The position numbers and the translations under genes were made by a program. Positions 17,483 to 25,691 of a stretch of 52,311 bases of DNA are shown piece by piece. How positions within the stretch are numbered: position 1 is the stretch's first letter; the number at the start of each line of letters is the position of its first letter. Below the pieces are notes generated by a model that saw nothing but the letters and a program-made list of their open reading frames with translations, ran no database searches and was not told the DNA's origin. The stretch comes from Acidimicrobiia bacterium (GTDB lineage: Bacteria > Actinomycetota > Acidimicrobiia > Spongiisociales > UBA5794), in NCBI GenBank assembly GCA_029939995.1, contig JAOZRW010000010.1:1-52311 (forward strand), read 5' to 3'.

Positions 17483-20400
17483 TCATGCCCTCGCGACGCT
17501 GACGGCGACGCTCCTGCCGTCGATGTCGATCGTTTCGGCGTCCACCGCATCGTCGCGCACGATCTCGGAAGCAAGCACCTCGCCGGCGATGAGGCCGCGG
17601 TGACGGTCGAACGCCGCCGAGACGACGTCGTCCGGCGACGCCCAACGCACGACGATGCGATCGGTGACGGCCAGACCGCCGGAGCGGCGGATCATCTGGA
17701 TCCGGTTCACGAGCTCGCGTGCCATGCCTTCGACGATGAGATCCTCGTTGAGCTCCGTGTCGAGAGCGACGGTAAACGGCCCGTCGGCGGCCACGATGAC
17801 TCCGATCCGCGGCGTCCGTTCCACGACGACGTCGTCGACCGTGAGCGTCGAGCCGAGGACGGTGAGCGTTTCCCCCTCGACGAGCCGGACGACGGCTGCA
17901 TCATCGAGATCGGCGATGGCCGCCGCGACGGTCTTCGTTTCCTTGCCGAACCGCGGACCGAGACGCCGGAAGTCGGCCTTGGCGGATAGTTCGACGAGGT
18001 CCGACTCTTCGGAGCCGACCTCGACGCGGCGGACGTTCAACTCCTCGGAGATCAGCGCGGCGTGTCGACGGATCGCGTCCTGGAGGGACGCCTCCCTGGT
18101 CACGATCGTGACGGTCTCGAGCGGCTGCCTGACACGGATCTCGTTGCGTTTGCGCAGGCCGCGGCCGAGGTTGACGACGGTGCGCACAGCGGCCATGTCC
18201 GCCTCGAGAGCGGTATCGATCAGGCGTGTGTCGGCGTTCGGATAGTCGAGCAGATGCACGCTCGCCGCGTTGCCCGTCTCGTCCGGTCGAACGAGACGCT
18301 GGTAGATGTCTTCAGCCATGAACGGCAGCACGGGAGCGGCAACCGTCGCGAAGGTCGTGAGGACCTCGTGCAGGGTCGCGAAAGCAGCGAGCTTGTCGCT
18401 CTCGTCCGCCCCTCCCCGATGGGACCAGAACCGGCGCCGCGTCCTTCTGATGTACCAGTTGGTGAGATGCTCGATGAAGCCGATGATCGGAGGAGTCACG
18501 GCGAAGAGGCGATACGCCTCCATCTCGCGGTTGACGGTGGAGATCAGTGTCTGAAGCACCGAGAGGATCCAGCGGTCGATCTCCGGTCGATCGGGGATGG
18601 GGGGAGCGGACGCGAGATCCGCGTCGGTGATCCCGTCGGCCTCCGCGTACGTCGTGAAGAACGAGAACGCGTTCCACCAGGGGAACAACACGGTCCGAAC
18701 GACCTCGCGAACGCCGTCTTCCGAGAACCGTAGCGGGTCGGCTCGAACGACCGGCGAGTTGATGAGATACGCACGGAGCGCGTCGGCACCGAACGCGTCG
18801 ATGACGTGCGTCGGATCCGGATAGTTCTTCAGACTCTTCGACATCTTGCGCCCATCCTCGGCGAGGACGAGACCGGTCACGACGCAGTTCTGGAACGGGG
18901 CTTCGTCGAAGATGCCCGTGGACATGATCAGGAGCGTGTAGAACCACCCGCGCGTCTGGTCGAGGCCCTCGGCGATGAAGTTCGCCGGGAAGCCTCGCTC
19001 GAAACGCTCCTTGTTCTCGAAGGGATAGTGAACCTGGGCGTACGGCATCGACCCGGAATCGAACCAGGTGTCGAGAACCTCGGGAACGCGCCTCATCGTC
19101 CCGTCGCAGGCCGCACACGGCCATGTGATGGGATCGAGGATGTGCTTGTGGAGATCATCGGTCCAGACGCCGCTCAGGGCCTCCAGCTCGTCGCGCGACC
19201 CCAGGCACACCGCCTCGTCGCATGAGTCGCACTCCCAGATCGGGATCGTGGTGCCCCAGAACCGGTTGCGGGAGATCGCGTAGTCCCGCGCATCCTCCAA
19301 CCAGTTCCCGAACCGCTTCGAGCCGACGTAGTCGGGCACCCAGCGGATGGTCTCGTTGAGCGCCACCATCCGATCCTTGATCGACTCGACGTTCACGTAC
19401 CAGCTGGGAACCGCCTTGTAGATGAGGGGGGTGTCGGTGCGCCAGCAGAACGGGTAGCTGTGGACGATCGTCTCCGAGTGGACGAGCACACCGCTGCGGC
19501 GCAGCAGATCGAGGAGGACCGGATCTGCCGCCTTGACGTGGAGACCCGCAACCTCAGGGACGGCATCCGTGAAACGCGCTTCGAAGTCGACGGGATCGAC
19601 GAGCGCGGTGATCCCCGCAGCGCGGAGCGCAAGGAAGTCCGCCTCCCCGTAGGCGGGTGCCGTGTGCACCAGTCCCGTGCCGTCCTCGGTGGTCACCTCG
19701 TCCATGGCGATGACGCGGAACGCCCCGTGCTCGCGCTCCGCCTCGAAGTACGGGAACGGCGGCTCGTACGAGATCCCGAGGAGATCGCGGCCAGTGGCTT
19801 CGCCGACGACGTCCGGCGGATCGTCCCGCCAGATCGATCCGACGCGCTCCGCTGCGACCCAGTAGTGATCCCCGTCGTCGGAGACGCGCACGTAGCCGAT
19901 GTTCTCACCGACGGCGACGGCGAGATTTCCGGGAAGCGTCCACGGGGTCGTCGTCCACACGAGGAGATAGTCACCTTCTTCGGCGTAGCGGTTCCCTTCG
20001 GTGACCTTGAGCCGCAGGGTCACGGAGGGATCTTCGACGTCGCGATACCCGCCGAGGTTCACTTCGAAGTTCGACAGCGTCGTAGCCGCACCCCACGAAT
20101 AAGGGAGCACCTTGAACGCCTTGTAGATCAGCCCCCGATCCCAGAGCTGCTTGAAACCCCACCAGACGGACTCCATGAACTCGACGTCCATGGTCTTGTA
20201 ATCATCTTCGAAGTCGACCCAGCGGCCGATGCGCCGCGTGATGTCGTACCAGTCCGTCGTCGTGTTCTCGACGAGCGCACGGGCGGCCTCGTTGAACCGG
20301 GCAACTCCGTACTCCTCGATCTCCCTCGGTCCCGACACGCCGAGCCGCTTCTGGACCTCCATCTCGACGGGGAGGCCGTGCGTGTCCCATCCGAAGCGTC

Positions 20401-20665
20401 GCTCGACGCGGTGCCCCCGCATCGTCCAGTATCGGGGAACGATGTCCTTCACGACTCCCTGGAGGATGTGCCCGTAGTGGGGACTCCCCGTGGCGAACGG
20501 CGGCCCGTCGTAGAACGTGTACTCGGAGTCCGGCGAGCGCATCTCGACGGACCTGCGGAACGCGTCGGTCCGGTCCCAGAGAGCGAGGACGCGAGCGTCG
20601 AGCTCGGGCAGATCGACCCCGGGCGCTACACGGGAGAAGGGAGATGCTGGTTGCTGGTCGTTCAC
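17483..20665 (-). CDS. ileS: Isoleucyl-tRNA synthetase (type 2, eukaryote-like)
   Basis: Charges tRNA-Ile. The 1060 residues include the class I signature PHYGHIL near the N-terminus inside FYDGPPFATGSPHYGH, the editing (CP1) domain, and KMSKS in EDGRKMSKSLKNYPDP, followed by a long anticodon-binding and C-terminal region. The HYGH signature and length match IleRS2, which in studied cases tolerates mupirocin; that property is inferred here. GTG at 20663-20665 is chosen because GGAGG (minus strand, 20670-20674) precedes it; upstream codons to 20761 lie inside the T-box leader. Regulation is predicted through that leader. Confidence 0.95.
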   Translation of the reverse strand: MNDQQPASPFSRVAPGVDLPELDARVLALWDRTDAFRRSVEMRSPDSEYTFYDGPPFATGSPHYGHILQGVVKDIVPRYWTMRGHRVERRFGWDTHGLPVEMEVQKRLGVSGPREIEEYGVARFNEAARALVENTTTDWYDITRRIGRWVDFEDDYKTMDVEFMESVWWGFKQLWDRGLIYKAFKVLPYSWGAATTLSNFEVNLGGYRDVEDPSVTLRLKVTEGNRYAEEGDYLLVWTTTPWTLPGNLAVAVGENIGYVRVSDDGDHYWVAAERVGSIWRDDPPDVVGEATGRDLLGISYEPPFPYFEAEREHGAFRVIAMDEVTTEDGTGLVHTAPAYGEADFLALRAAGITALVDPVDFEARFTDAVPEVAGLHVKAADPVLLDLLRRSGVLVHSETIVHSYPFCWRTDTPLIYKAVPSWYVNVESIKDRMVALNETIRWVPDYVGSKRFGNWLEDARDYAISRNRFWGTTIPIWECDSCDEAVCLGSRDELEALSGVWTDDLHKHILDPITWPCAACDGTMRRVPEVLDTWFDSGSMPYAQVHYPFENKERFERGFPANFIAEGLDQTRGWFYTLLIMSTGIFDEAPFQNCVVTGLVLAEDGRKMSKSLKNYPDPTHVIDAFGADALRAYLINSPVVRADPLRFSEDGVREVVRTVLFPWWNAFSFFTTYAEADGITDADLASAPPIPDRPEIDRWILSVLQTLISTVNREMEAYRLFAVTPPIIGFIEHLTNWYIRRTRRRFWSHRGGADESDKLAAFATLHEVLTTFATVAAPVLPFMAEDIYQRLVRPDETGNAASVHLLDYPNADTRLIDTALEADMAAVRTVVNLGRGLRKRNEIRVRQPLETVTIVTREASLQDAIRRHAALISEELNVRRVEVGSEESDLVELSAKADFRRLGPRFGKETKTVAAAIADLDDAAVVRLVEGETLTVLGSTLTVDDVVVERTPRIGVIVAADGPFTVALDTELNEDLIVEGMARELVNRIQMIRRSGGLAVTDRIVVRWASPDDVVSAAFDRHRGLIAGEVLASEIVRDDAVDAETIDIDGRSVAVSVARA

Positions 20666-20890
20666 GGGTCCTCCGGCGTTGCTGTCATCGCCGGGACGAG
20701 GTGGCCCGCGGTACCACCCGGCTTGCCGATCATACGACCGACCGCTCATCGGCTCCGTCACGGTGGAGTGATCCGGCGAGTTCTACACCCGCGATCGCGG
20801 GTTCTTCTCGCTGCTCGGGGGTGATGTCTTCCGGTGCGTGGCCCGGGCTCTCACCATCTCCGGGTCGCTGTGGCCACGTGATCACCGGGA
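20666..20890 (-). promoter_or_regulatory. T-box leader of ileS, translation-controlling type
   Basis: Read on the minus strand, the ileS leader contains the T-box core GGGTGGTACCGCGG (20706-20719), whose UGGU can pair with the ACCA end of uncharged tRNA. Upstream lie AGATGGTGAGAGCC (stem I type), a candidate Ile specifier ATC (20823-20825) and the perfect palindrome ACCCGCGATCGCGGGT (20787-20802). Downstream, CGGCG (20689-20693) pairs with CGCCG (20674-20678), and CCTC (20698-20701) with GAGG of the Shine-Dalgarno (20670-20673), giving a sequestrator. There is no terminator T run. The 5' boundary is approximate. Confidence 0.88.
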
Positions 20891-20964
20891 GCACGTCCCC
20901 GTCATCGCACGGAGAAGGGTATCAGCCGGTCGTCCTTGTGGAAGGACTACCCGTTCGAACCGGG

Positions 20965-20970
20965 TACGTT
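20965..20970 (+). promoter_or_regulatory. Candidate -10 element, leaderless start of the DUF167 gene
   Basis: TACGTT lies 6 nt before ATG 20977. No Shine-Dalgarno sequence fits between them, so the transcript probably begins at or next to the start codon. Confidence 0.45.
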
Positions 20971-20976
20971 GAGCCG

Positions 20977-21255
20977 ATGAAACCGATCATCTCCCACGCC
21001 GACGGCGTCACCGTCCGGGTGCTGGTCGTCCCCGGTGCTTCCCGCACGGAGATCAAGGGACGACACGGAGACTCGATCAAGGTACGGGTCGCCGCGCCGC
21101 CCGAGGGAGGAAGAGCGAATCGCGCGGTGGTCGATCTGCTCCAGAACGTCGTGGGAGGGAAGGCCGAACTCGTCGGCGGCGCAACCTCTCGACGGAAGGT
21201 GATCCTCATCCGCGGCGTCGACGTGGCCGGTGCATCGGCGGCGTTGGAACGATGA
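20977..21255 (+). CDS. DUF167 (YggU-family) protein
   Basis: A 92-residue protein of the DUF167 family: VTVRVLVVPGASRTEIKGRHG followed by IKVRVAAPPEGGRANRAVVDLL and a C-terminal GATSRRKVILIRGV. The family has a known alpha/beta fold but no settled function, and is often found near yggT/yggS or lspA-type genes. ATG 20977 is the family-like start; the open frame to 20644 runs into the ileS leader. It is divergent from ileS and is the first gene of a run leading to the DksA-like, lspA and rluD genes. Confidence 0.85.
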   Translation: MKPIISHADGVTVRVLVVPGASRTEIKGRHGDSIKVRVAAPPEGGRANRAVVDLLQNVVGGKAELVGGATSRRKVILIRGVDVAGASAALER

Positions 21256-21310
21256 GCGACGACATCACACGTTCCCGATGCTATCGTGCCCGCCCAAATC
21301 GGAGGGGACC

Positions 21311-21682
21311 ATGGGCCGAGAACTTGCACCGTCCACGCTCGAACGTCTCGGGAAGAAACTCGAGGAGGAGCGTGTTCGGCTCGTTGGAATTCTGGAAGAG
21401 ATCGAAGAGCGTCGGAAAGCCGGACGGCTCGCAGAGGGAGCGGCCGAGCACAATCCGGATCCGGAGAACGCCGACGGGGGTTCGCTTGCACTCGAGATGG
21501 AGATGGACATCTCCCTCGAACAGAACACGAAGGAACTCCTCGGCAAGGTGGTCCATGCGCAGGACCGCATGGAGAAGGGTCTCTACGGGATATGCGAAGT
21601 AACGGGGAAACCGATTCCGGTAGCGAGACTGGACGCCCTGCCGTACGCGACGACGACGGTGGAGGCCGAGACCCGGCTCTGA
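21311..21682 (+). CDS. DksA/TraR-like protein lacking the zinc cysteines
   Basis: A 123-residue protein with a long coiled coil (residues about 8-40 and 60-88), the acidic turn NPDPENAD between the two helices, and the C-terminal block YGICEVTGKPIPVARLDALP that matches the DksA/TraR zinc-finger region. Only C95 of the four expected cysteines remains (T98 stands at the second position and the second pair is gone), so zinc binding is unlikely. DksA-type proteins insert their coiled coil into the RNA polymerase secondary channel. ATG 21311 has GGAGGGG at 21301-21307, and a -10-like TATCGT lies at 21282-21287. Confidence 0.85.
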   Translation: MGRELAPSTLERLGKKLEEERVRLVGILEEIEERRKAGRLAEGAAEHNPDPENADGGSLALEMEMDISLEQNTKELLGKVVHAQDRMEKGLYGICEVTGKPIPVARLDALPYATTTVEAETRL

Positions 21683-22131
21683 ACCTCCGTCTGCTGGCGA
21701 TCTCGATCGCCGCGGTGGTGGTGATCATCGATCAGGCTGCGAAGGCGTGGGCGCAACAGGCGCTCGCCGACGGGACGATCGTCGTGATCGACGGCGTCCT
21801 GAACTTCCGGCTCTTCTACAACACGGGCGCCTCGTTCTCCCTGTTCTCCAACGGCGGGGCGATCATCGGCCTCGTCGTCATCGGCGTGATCGTCGTCATC
21901 TTCTTCGCCCTTCGAGACGCCGGGAGGCGCCTCGAAGCGATCGCGCTCGGCTTGATCCTCGGCGGTGCCGTCGGGAATCTGATCGATCGCCTGGCACGTG
22001 GGAGCGGTTTCCTCGACGGCGCCGTCGTGGACTACATCCAGGTTCCCTTCTTCGCGACGTTCAACGGAGCCGACATCGCGATCAACGTGGGCGTTGCGCT
22101 CCTCCTCCTCGGCGTGTTCCTCAAACGATGA
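21679..22131 (+). CDS. lspA: Lipoprotein signal peptidase LspA
   Basis: Aspartyl protease in the membrane that removes signal peptides from prolipoproteins. Four hydrophobic segments are present, with the catalytic aspartates in GGAVGNLIDRL and FNGADIAINVG. The start is uncertain: the frame is open upstream, but the only start-like codon placed where the family begins is CTG 21679, which forms a CTGA overlap with the preceding stop just like the ATGA/GTGA junctions elsewhere here. The nearest ATG in frame is 21592, which would add 29 hydrophilic residues from inside the upstream gene. The end overlaps rluD by 4 bp. Confidence 0.88.
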   Translation: MNLRLLAISIAAVVVIIDQAAKAWAQQALADGTIVVIDGVLNFRLFYNTGASFSLFSNGGAIIGLVVIGVIVVIFFALRDAGRRLEAIALGLILGGAVGNLIDRLARGSGFLDGAVVDYIQVPFFATFNGADIAINVGVALLLLGVFLKR

Positions 22132-23060
22132 CTCGCCGTCTGACGACACCGGACGACCTCGACGGTGTTCGCGCCGACCGGGTCATCGCAGTCCTGTGCG
22201 ACGTCAGCCGGCGGGTCGCCCGCGCGACGATCGAGGCAGGCAAGGCCACACGGTCCGGACGACCGCTCGCGCCATCCGATCGGATCTCCGCCGGCGAGGT
22301 CATCGACGTCGACGTGCTCGTCGAGGATGATGCGGTCCTCCCCGACGTCATGGTCGACTTCTCGATCGCGTTCGAAGATGACGACGTCGTCGTGGTCGAC
22401 AAGCCCGCGGGTGTCGTCGTCCATCCCGGTGCGGGACGGCCGTCGGGCACGCTCGCCAACGGACTCGTCGCCCGATACCCGCAGATCGCAGAACTCGGCG
22501 CCGAGTACCGGTGGGGGATCGTGCATCGCATCGATCGCGACACGTCGGGGCTGCTGATCGTCGCCAAGAACCCCGTCGCCTTCGAGCGCCTCCAGGCGGC
22601 GTTGAAGGATCGGGACGTGACGCGAGGCTATCTGGCGCTCGTAACGGGCCGGTTCGGCAACGCATCCGGGACGGTCGACGCACCCATCGGACGGGATCCC
22701 GCCCATCCGACCAAGATGGCGGTCATCGAGAAGGGACGCCCGGCGCGAACCCACTACCGCCGCCTCGCGCATTGGGACGATCACGACGTCACCTTCTTGG
22801 GCGTGAAACTCGAAACGGGGAGAACCCATCAGATCCGCGTGCACATGCGGGCGATCGGCCACCCGATCGTCGGAGACCCGGTGTACGGGCCCAGGGCCGG
22901 GATGCCGGGCGATCCCGGACGAACCTGGCTGCATGCGCGATCGCTCACTTTCGATCACCCGTCCGGCGGGGGCCCGATCACGGTCGAATCTCCACTCCCG
23001 CCGGACCTGACGGCGTCGATCGATCGCCTCGGCGCACCCGACCGAGGAGCGACGCCGTGA
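22128..23060 (+). CDS. rluD: RluD-family 23S rRNA pseudouridine synthase
   Basis: Converts specific uridines of large-subunit rRNA to pseudouridine. The 310 residues have an S4-like N-terminal RNA-binding part (SRRVARATIEAGKATRSGR), then the RluA/RluD catalytic fold with VVDKPAGVVVHPG and the catalytic Asp in HRIDRDTSGLLIVAK, followed by ETGRTHQIRVHM. ATG 22128 overlaps the lspA stop. An lspA-rluD pair is very common in Gram-positive bacteria. RluD is the best match, but RluA/RluC-like specificity cannot be excluded. Confidence 0.92.
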   Translation: MTRRLTTPDDLDGVRADRVIAVLCDVSRRVARATIEAGKATRSGRPLAPSDRISAGEVIDVDVLVEDDAVLPDVMVDFSIAFEDDDVVVVDKPAGVVVHPGAGRPSGTLANGLVARYPQIAELGAEYRWGIVHRIDRDTSGLLIVAKNPVAFERLQAALKDRDVTRGYLALVTGRFGNASGTVDAPIGRDPAHPTKMAVIEKGRPARTHYRRLAHWDDHDVTFLGVKLETGRTHQIRVHMRAIGHPIVGDPVYGPRAGMPGDPGRTWLHARSLTFDHPSGGGPITVESPLPPDLTASIDRLGAPDRGATP

Positions 23061-23069
23061 GCATCGAGA

Positions 23070-23097
23070 TTGCGGTTTCGGCGCACCGGCCTAGATT
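23070..23097 (+). promoter_or_regulatory. Candidate promoter of the WS/DGAT gene
   Basis: TTGCGG (23070-23075) and TAGATT (23092-23097) are separated by 16 bp. A start near 23104 would give a leader of about 11 nt that contains AGGAGG before ATG 23115. Confidence 0.5.
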
Positions 23098-23114
23098 GCA
23101 GACCAGGAGGTCCC

Positions 23115-24623
23115 ATGTCCGTCCACTATGAACGCCTCTCGGCACTCGACAACTCGTTCCTGGCGCTCGAATCCCGATCGACCCACATGCACGTTGGAGC
23201 CGTCACGATCTTCGACTCCGGTTCGTTCGCACAGCCGGACGGCGGGATCGACGTGCAACTCCTCAGAGACTTCGTCGCGTCCAAGATGCACATGATCCCG
23301 AGATACCGGCAGCGTCTCGCACGGATCCCGATCGAGCAGTTCCCGGTGTGGGTCGACGACGATCACTTCACGATCGACTACCACATCCGGCACATCGGGT
23401 TGCCGCGGCCGGGCACCGACGAGCAGTTGAAGCAGATCGCGGGACGGCTCATGTCCCAGCAACTGGACCGGTCGAAGCCGATGTGGGAGATGATCGTGGT
23501 CGAGGGGCTCACCGACGACCGGTTCGCGATCGTCACCAAGATCCACCACTGCATGATCGACGGGCTCTCGGGCGTCGACCTCATGGCGGTGCTGATGTCG
23601 CTCGTGCCCACAACGGAGATCATCCCCGGGCCGGTGTACGAGCCGAGGCCCGCCCCCAACGGCACGGAGCTCCTCGTTCGCGAGACGACGCGGCGGATCA
23701 CCGAATCGATCGGTTCGCTGCGCAGCCTTCCCCGCGTGGTCGCCAACGCCTCGAGCGTGGTCGACTCGCTCGGGGGGCGGCTGCAGGCCGTCGGCGCTTC
23801 GCTCTCATCGGGATGGCTCGTATCGACGGGGAAGACCCCGATCAACGGCGAGATCGGGCCCGGACGCCGCTTCGAGTGGGTCGACACGCCCCTCGACGAC
23901 GTCAAACTCATCAAGAACACGTTCGGCGGGACGGTGAACGACGTGCTGCTGACGACCGTGGCCGGCGCCGTCCGGCACTTCCTCCTCACCCATCGCGACG
24001 TCGATGAGCGAGAACTGGAGAACACCGAGTTCCGCGTCATGGCCCCCGTGAGCGTTCGGGGGAAGGACCAGCACGGAACCCTCGGAAACCAGGTGGCGAT
24101 GTGGCTTGCAGCGCTCCCCATCGACGACCCGGATCCGGTGCGGCGATTGGCGACGGTGCGTGCCGAGACCGAGCAGCTGAAGGAGACGAATCAGGCGCTC
24201 GGCGCCGCCACGCTCGTTCGGTTGTCGGCGGGTGCGCCGGCGACCCTCGTTGCGCTCGGGGCGCGACTTGCCTCGAACGCCCGTCCGTTCAACATGACGG
24301 TGACGAACGTGCCCGGACCGCAGTTCCCCCTCTACATGCTCGACGCGCGGCTTCGCGAGACCTATCCGCTCGTACCGCTGTGGGAGAGCCACGGCGTGGG
24401 TATCGCCATGTTCTCGTACGACGGATCCGTCGCCTGGGGAATCAACGGCGACTACCAGCTGATGCCCGATCTCGACCGATTCGGGGAGAGCGTCCTCGTG
24501 TCGTTAGCGGAACTCGTCGAAGCGGCGAAGAACGCTCCCGAACCGTCTGCCTCGGATGAGGAGACGGGGACTTCGAAGAAGCGGAAACGGCCGAAGAAGC
24601 GTCCGCCCCTCGGCACGACGTAG
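23115..24623 (+). CDS. WS/DGAT-family wax ester synthase/diacylglycerol acyltransferase
   Basis: O-acyltransferase that uses acyl-CoA to esterify fatty alcohols or diacylglycerol, forming neutral storage lipids. The 502-residue protein begins SALDNSFLALESRSTHMHVG and carries the catalytic motif H144-H-C-M-I-D149-G, then the NDVLLTTVAGAVRHFL and NVPGP blocks. It ends in a very basic tail (KKRKRPKKR). Such genes are common and often multicopy in lipid-storing Actinomycetota. ATG 23115 has an AGGAGG at good spacing. The exact acceptor cannot be read from sequence. Confidence 0.9.
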   Translation: MSVHYERLSALDNSFLALESRSTHMHVGAVTIFDSGSFAQPDGGIDVQLLRDFVASKMHMIPRYRQRLARIPIEQFPVWVDDDHFTIDYHIRHIGLPRPGTDEQLKQIAGRLMSQQLDRSKPMWEMIVVEGLTDDRFAIVTKIHHCMIDGLSGVDLMAVLMSLVPTTEIIPGPVYEPRPAPNGTELLVRETTRRITESIGSLRSLPRVVANASSVVDSLGGRLQAVGASLSSGWLVSTGKTPINGEIGPGRRFEWVDTPLDDVKLIKNTFGGTVNDVLLTTVAGAVRHFLLTHRDVDERELENTEFRVMAPVSVRGKDQHGTLGNQVAMWLAALPIDDPDPVRRLATVRAETEQLKETNQALGAATLVRLSAGAPATLVALGARLASNARPFNMTVTNVPGPQFPLYMLDARLRETYPLVPLWESHGVGIAMFSYDGSVAWGINGDYQLMPDLDRFGESVLVSLAELVEAAKNAPEPSASDEETGTSKKRKRPKKRPPLGTT

Positions 24624-24632
24624 CGGCCCCGT

Positions 24633-25658
24633 TCAGCCGAAGAACGTCCTCGCGGTCTCGAACAGGCGCTCGGGCACGCCGCGGATCGATTCGACGGCCT
24701 CGCTGAGCGGAACCGGCTCGATGCACATCGAGCGCAGTGCGACCATGATCCCGGACTCCCCGTCGATAGCGAGATCGGCGGCCGCGACGCCGAAACGTGT
24801 CGCCAGCACCCGGTCGAACGCGGACGGCGTGCCGCCCCGTTGCATGTGCCCGAGGACCGAGACCCTGCTTTCGAAGCCGGTCCGATCCTCGATGGCGGCG
24901 GCGATGAGATAGCCGACACCGCCCAGACGGTCGAAACCGAACGCGTCCTTCCGATGCTCGACCGACTCGTAGCCGGCCGGGGGAGTGACGCCTTCGGCCA
25001 CGACGACGATCGAGTACCGGATTCCCCTCCGGTGCCTCCGTTTGAGCGTGTCGACGATTTCGTCGATGTCGTAGTCGAACTCCGGGACGATGATCGCGTC
25101 GGCACCACCGGCGATGCCCGCATACGCGGCGATCCAGCCCTTCGTCCGGCCCATCACCTCGACGACGATGACGCGGTTGTGGGACTCGGCGGTCGTGGCC
25201 AACCGGTCGATCGCTTCGGTGGCGATCCCGACGGCCGTGTCGAATCCGAACGTCATGTCGGTCCCGCAGATATCGTTGTCGATCGTCTTCGGGACACCGA
25301 CCACCGGCAGACCCTCCTTGGAGAGCTTGAGAGCGGACCGCAGCGTTCCGTCCCCACCGATGACGATGAGGCTGTCGATCCCGTTCGCGTTGATCGTCCG
25401 CTCGCACGAGGCGAATCCGTCACCGTGGACGTAGGGATCCATGCGCGAAGTTCCGAGGATCGTGCCGCCGCGCGTGAGGATCCCCCGTACTGCGTCGCGG
25501 TCGAGCGGAGTGATCTGGCCGCGCATGAGCCCTTCCCACCCGTTCATGATGCCGACCACTTCGGCATCGCGTTCCTGCGCACGGGCGACGACGCCGCGGA
25601 TGACGGCGTTGAGGCCGGGACAGTCACCACCGGCGGTCAGGACTCCGAGGACGCTCAT
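24633..25658 (-). CDS. pfkA: 6-phosphofructokinase, ATP-type loop (GGDG)
   Basis: Phosphorylates fructose 6-phosphate in glycolysis. The 341 residues show the nucleotide-binding start GVLTAGGDCPGLNAVIRG, GGDGT with Gly at position 104, PKTIDND with K124 and the catalytic D127, and MGRTKGWIA. Gly at 104 usually indicates ATP as donor, whereas Lys at 124 is shared with PPi enzymes; this combination is known in group III phosphofructokinases. ATG 25658 has GGAGA upstream and a -10-like TAGGAT (25678-25683, minus strand). It lies 33 bp downstream of a second phosphofructokinase gene. Confidence 0.92.
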   Translation of the reverse strand: MSVLGVLTAGGDCPGLNAVIRGVVARAQERDAEVVGIMNGWEGLMRGQITPLDRDAVRGILTRGGTILGTSRMDPYVHGDGFASCERTINANGIDSLIVIGGDGTLRSALKLSKEGLPVVGVPKTIDNDICGTDMTFGFDTAVGIATEAIDRLATTAESHNRVIVVEVMGRTKGWIAAYAGIAGGADAIIVPEFDYDIDEIVDTLKRRHRRGIRYSIVVVAEGVTPPAGYESVEHRKDAFGFDRLGGVGYLIAAAIEDRTGFESRVSVLGHMQRGGTPSAFDRVLATRFGVAAADLAIDGESGIMVALRSMCIEPVPLSEAVESIRGVPERLFETARTFFG

Positions 25659-25691
25659 TGGACTCTCCAGTCGATCGATCCTACGACGAGC

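Noticed and set aside
20949-20967. TACCCG...CGGGTA inverted repeat in the ileS/DUF167 gap as an operator
   Set aside because: Only 6 pairs, with no second copy and no nearby regulator gene; too weak to call.
21252-21602. An ORF starting at ATG 21252 in an ATGA overlap with the DUF167 stop
   Set aside because: Its product is Arg/Ser-rich without a family, and it runs in another frame through the DksA-like gene, which has its own clear ribosome site.
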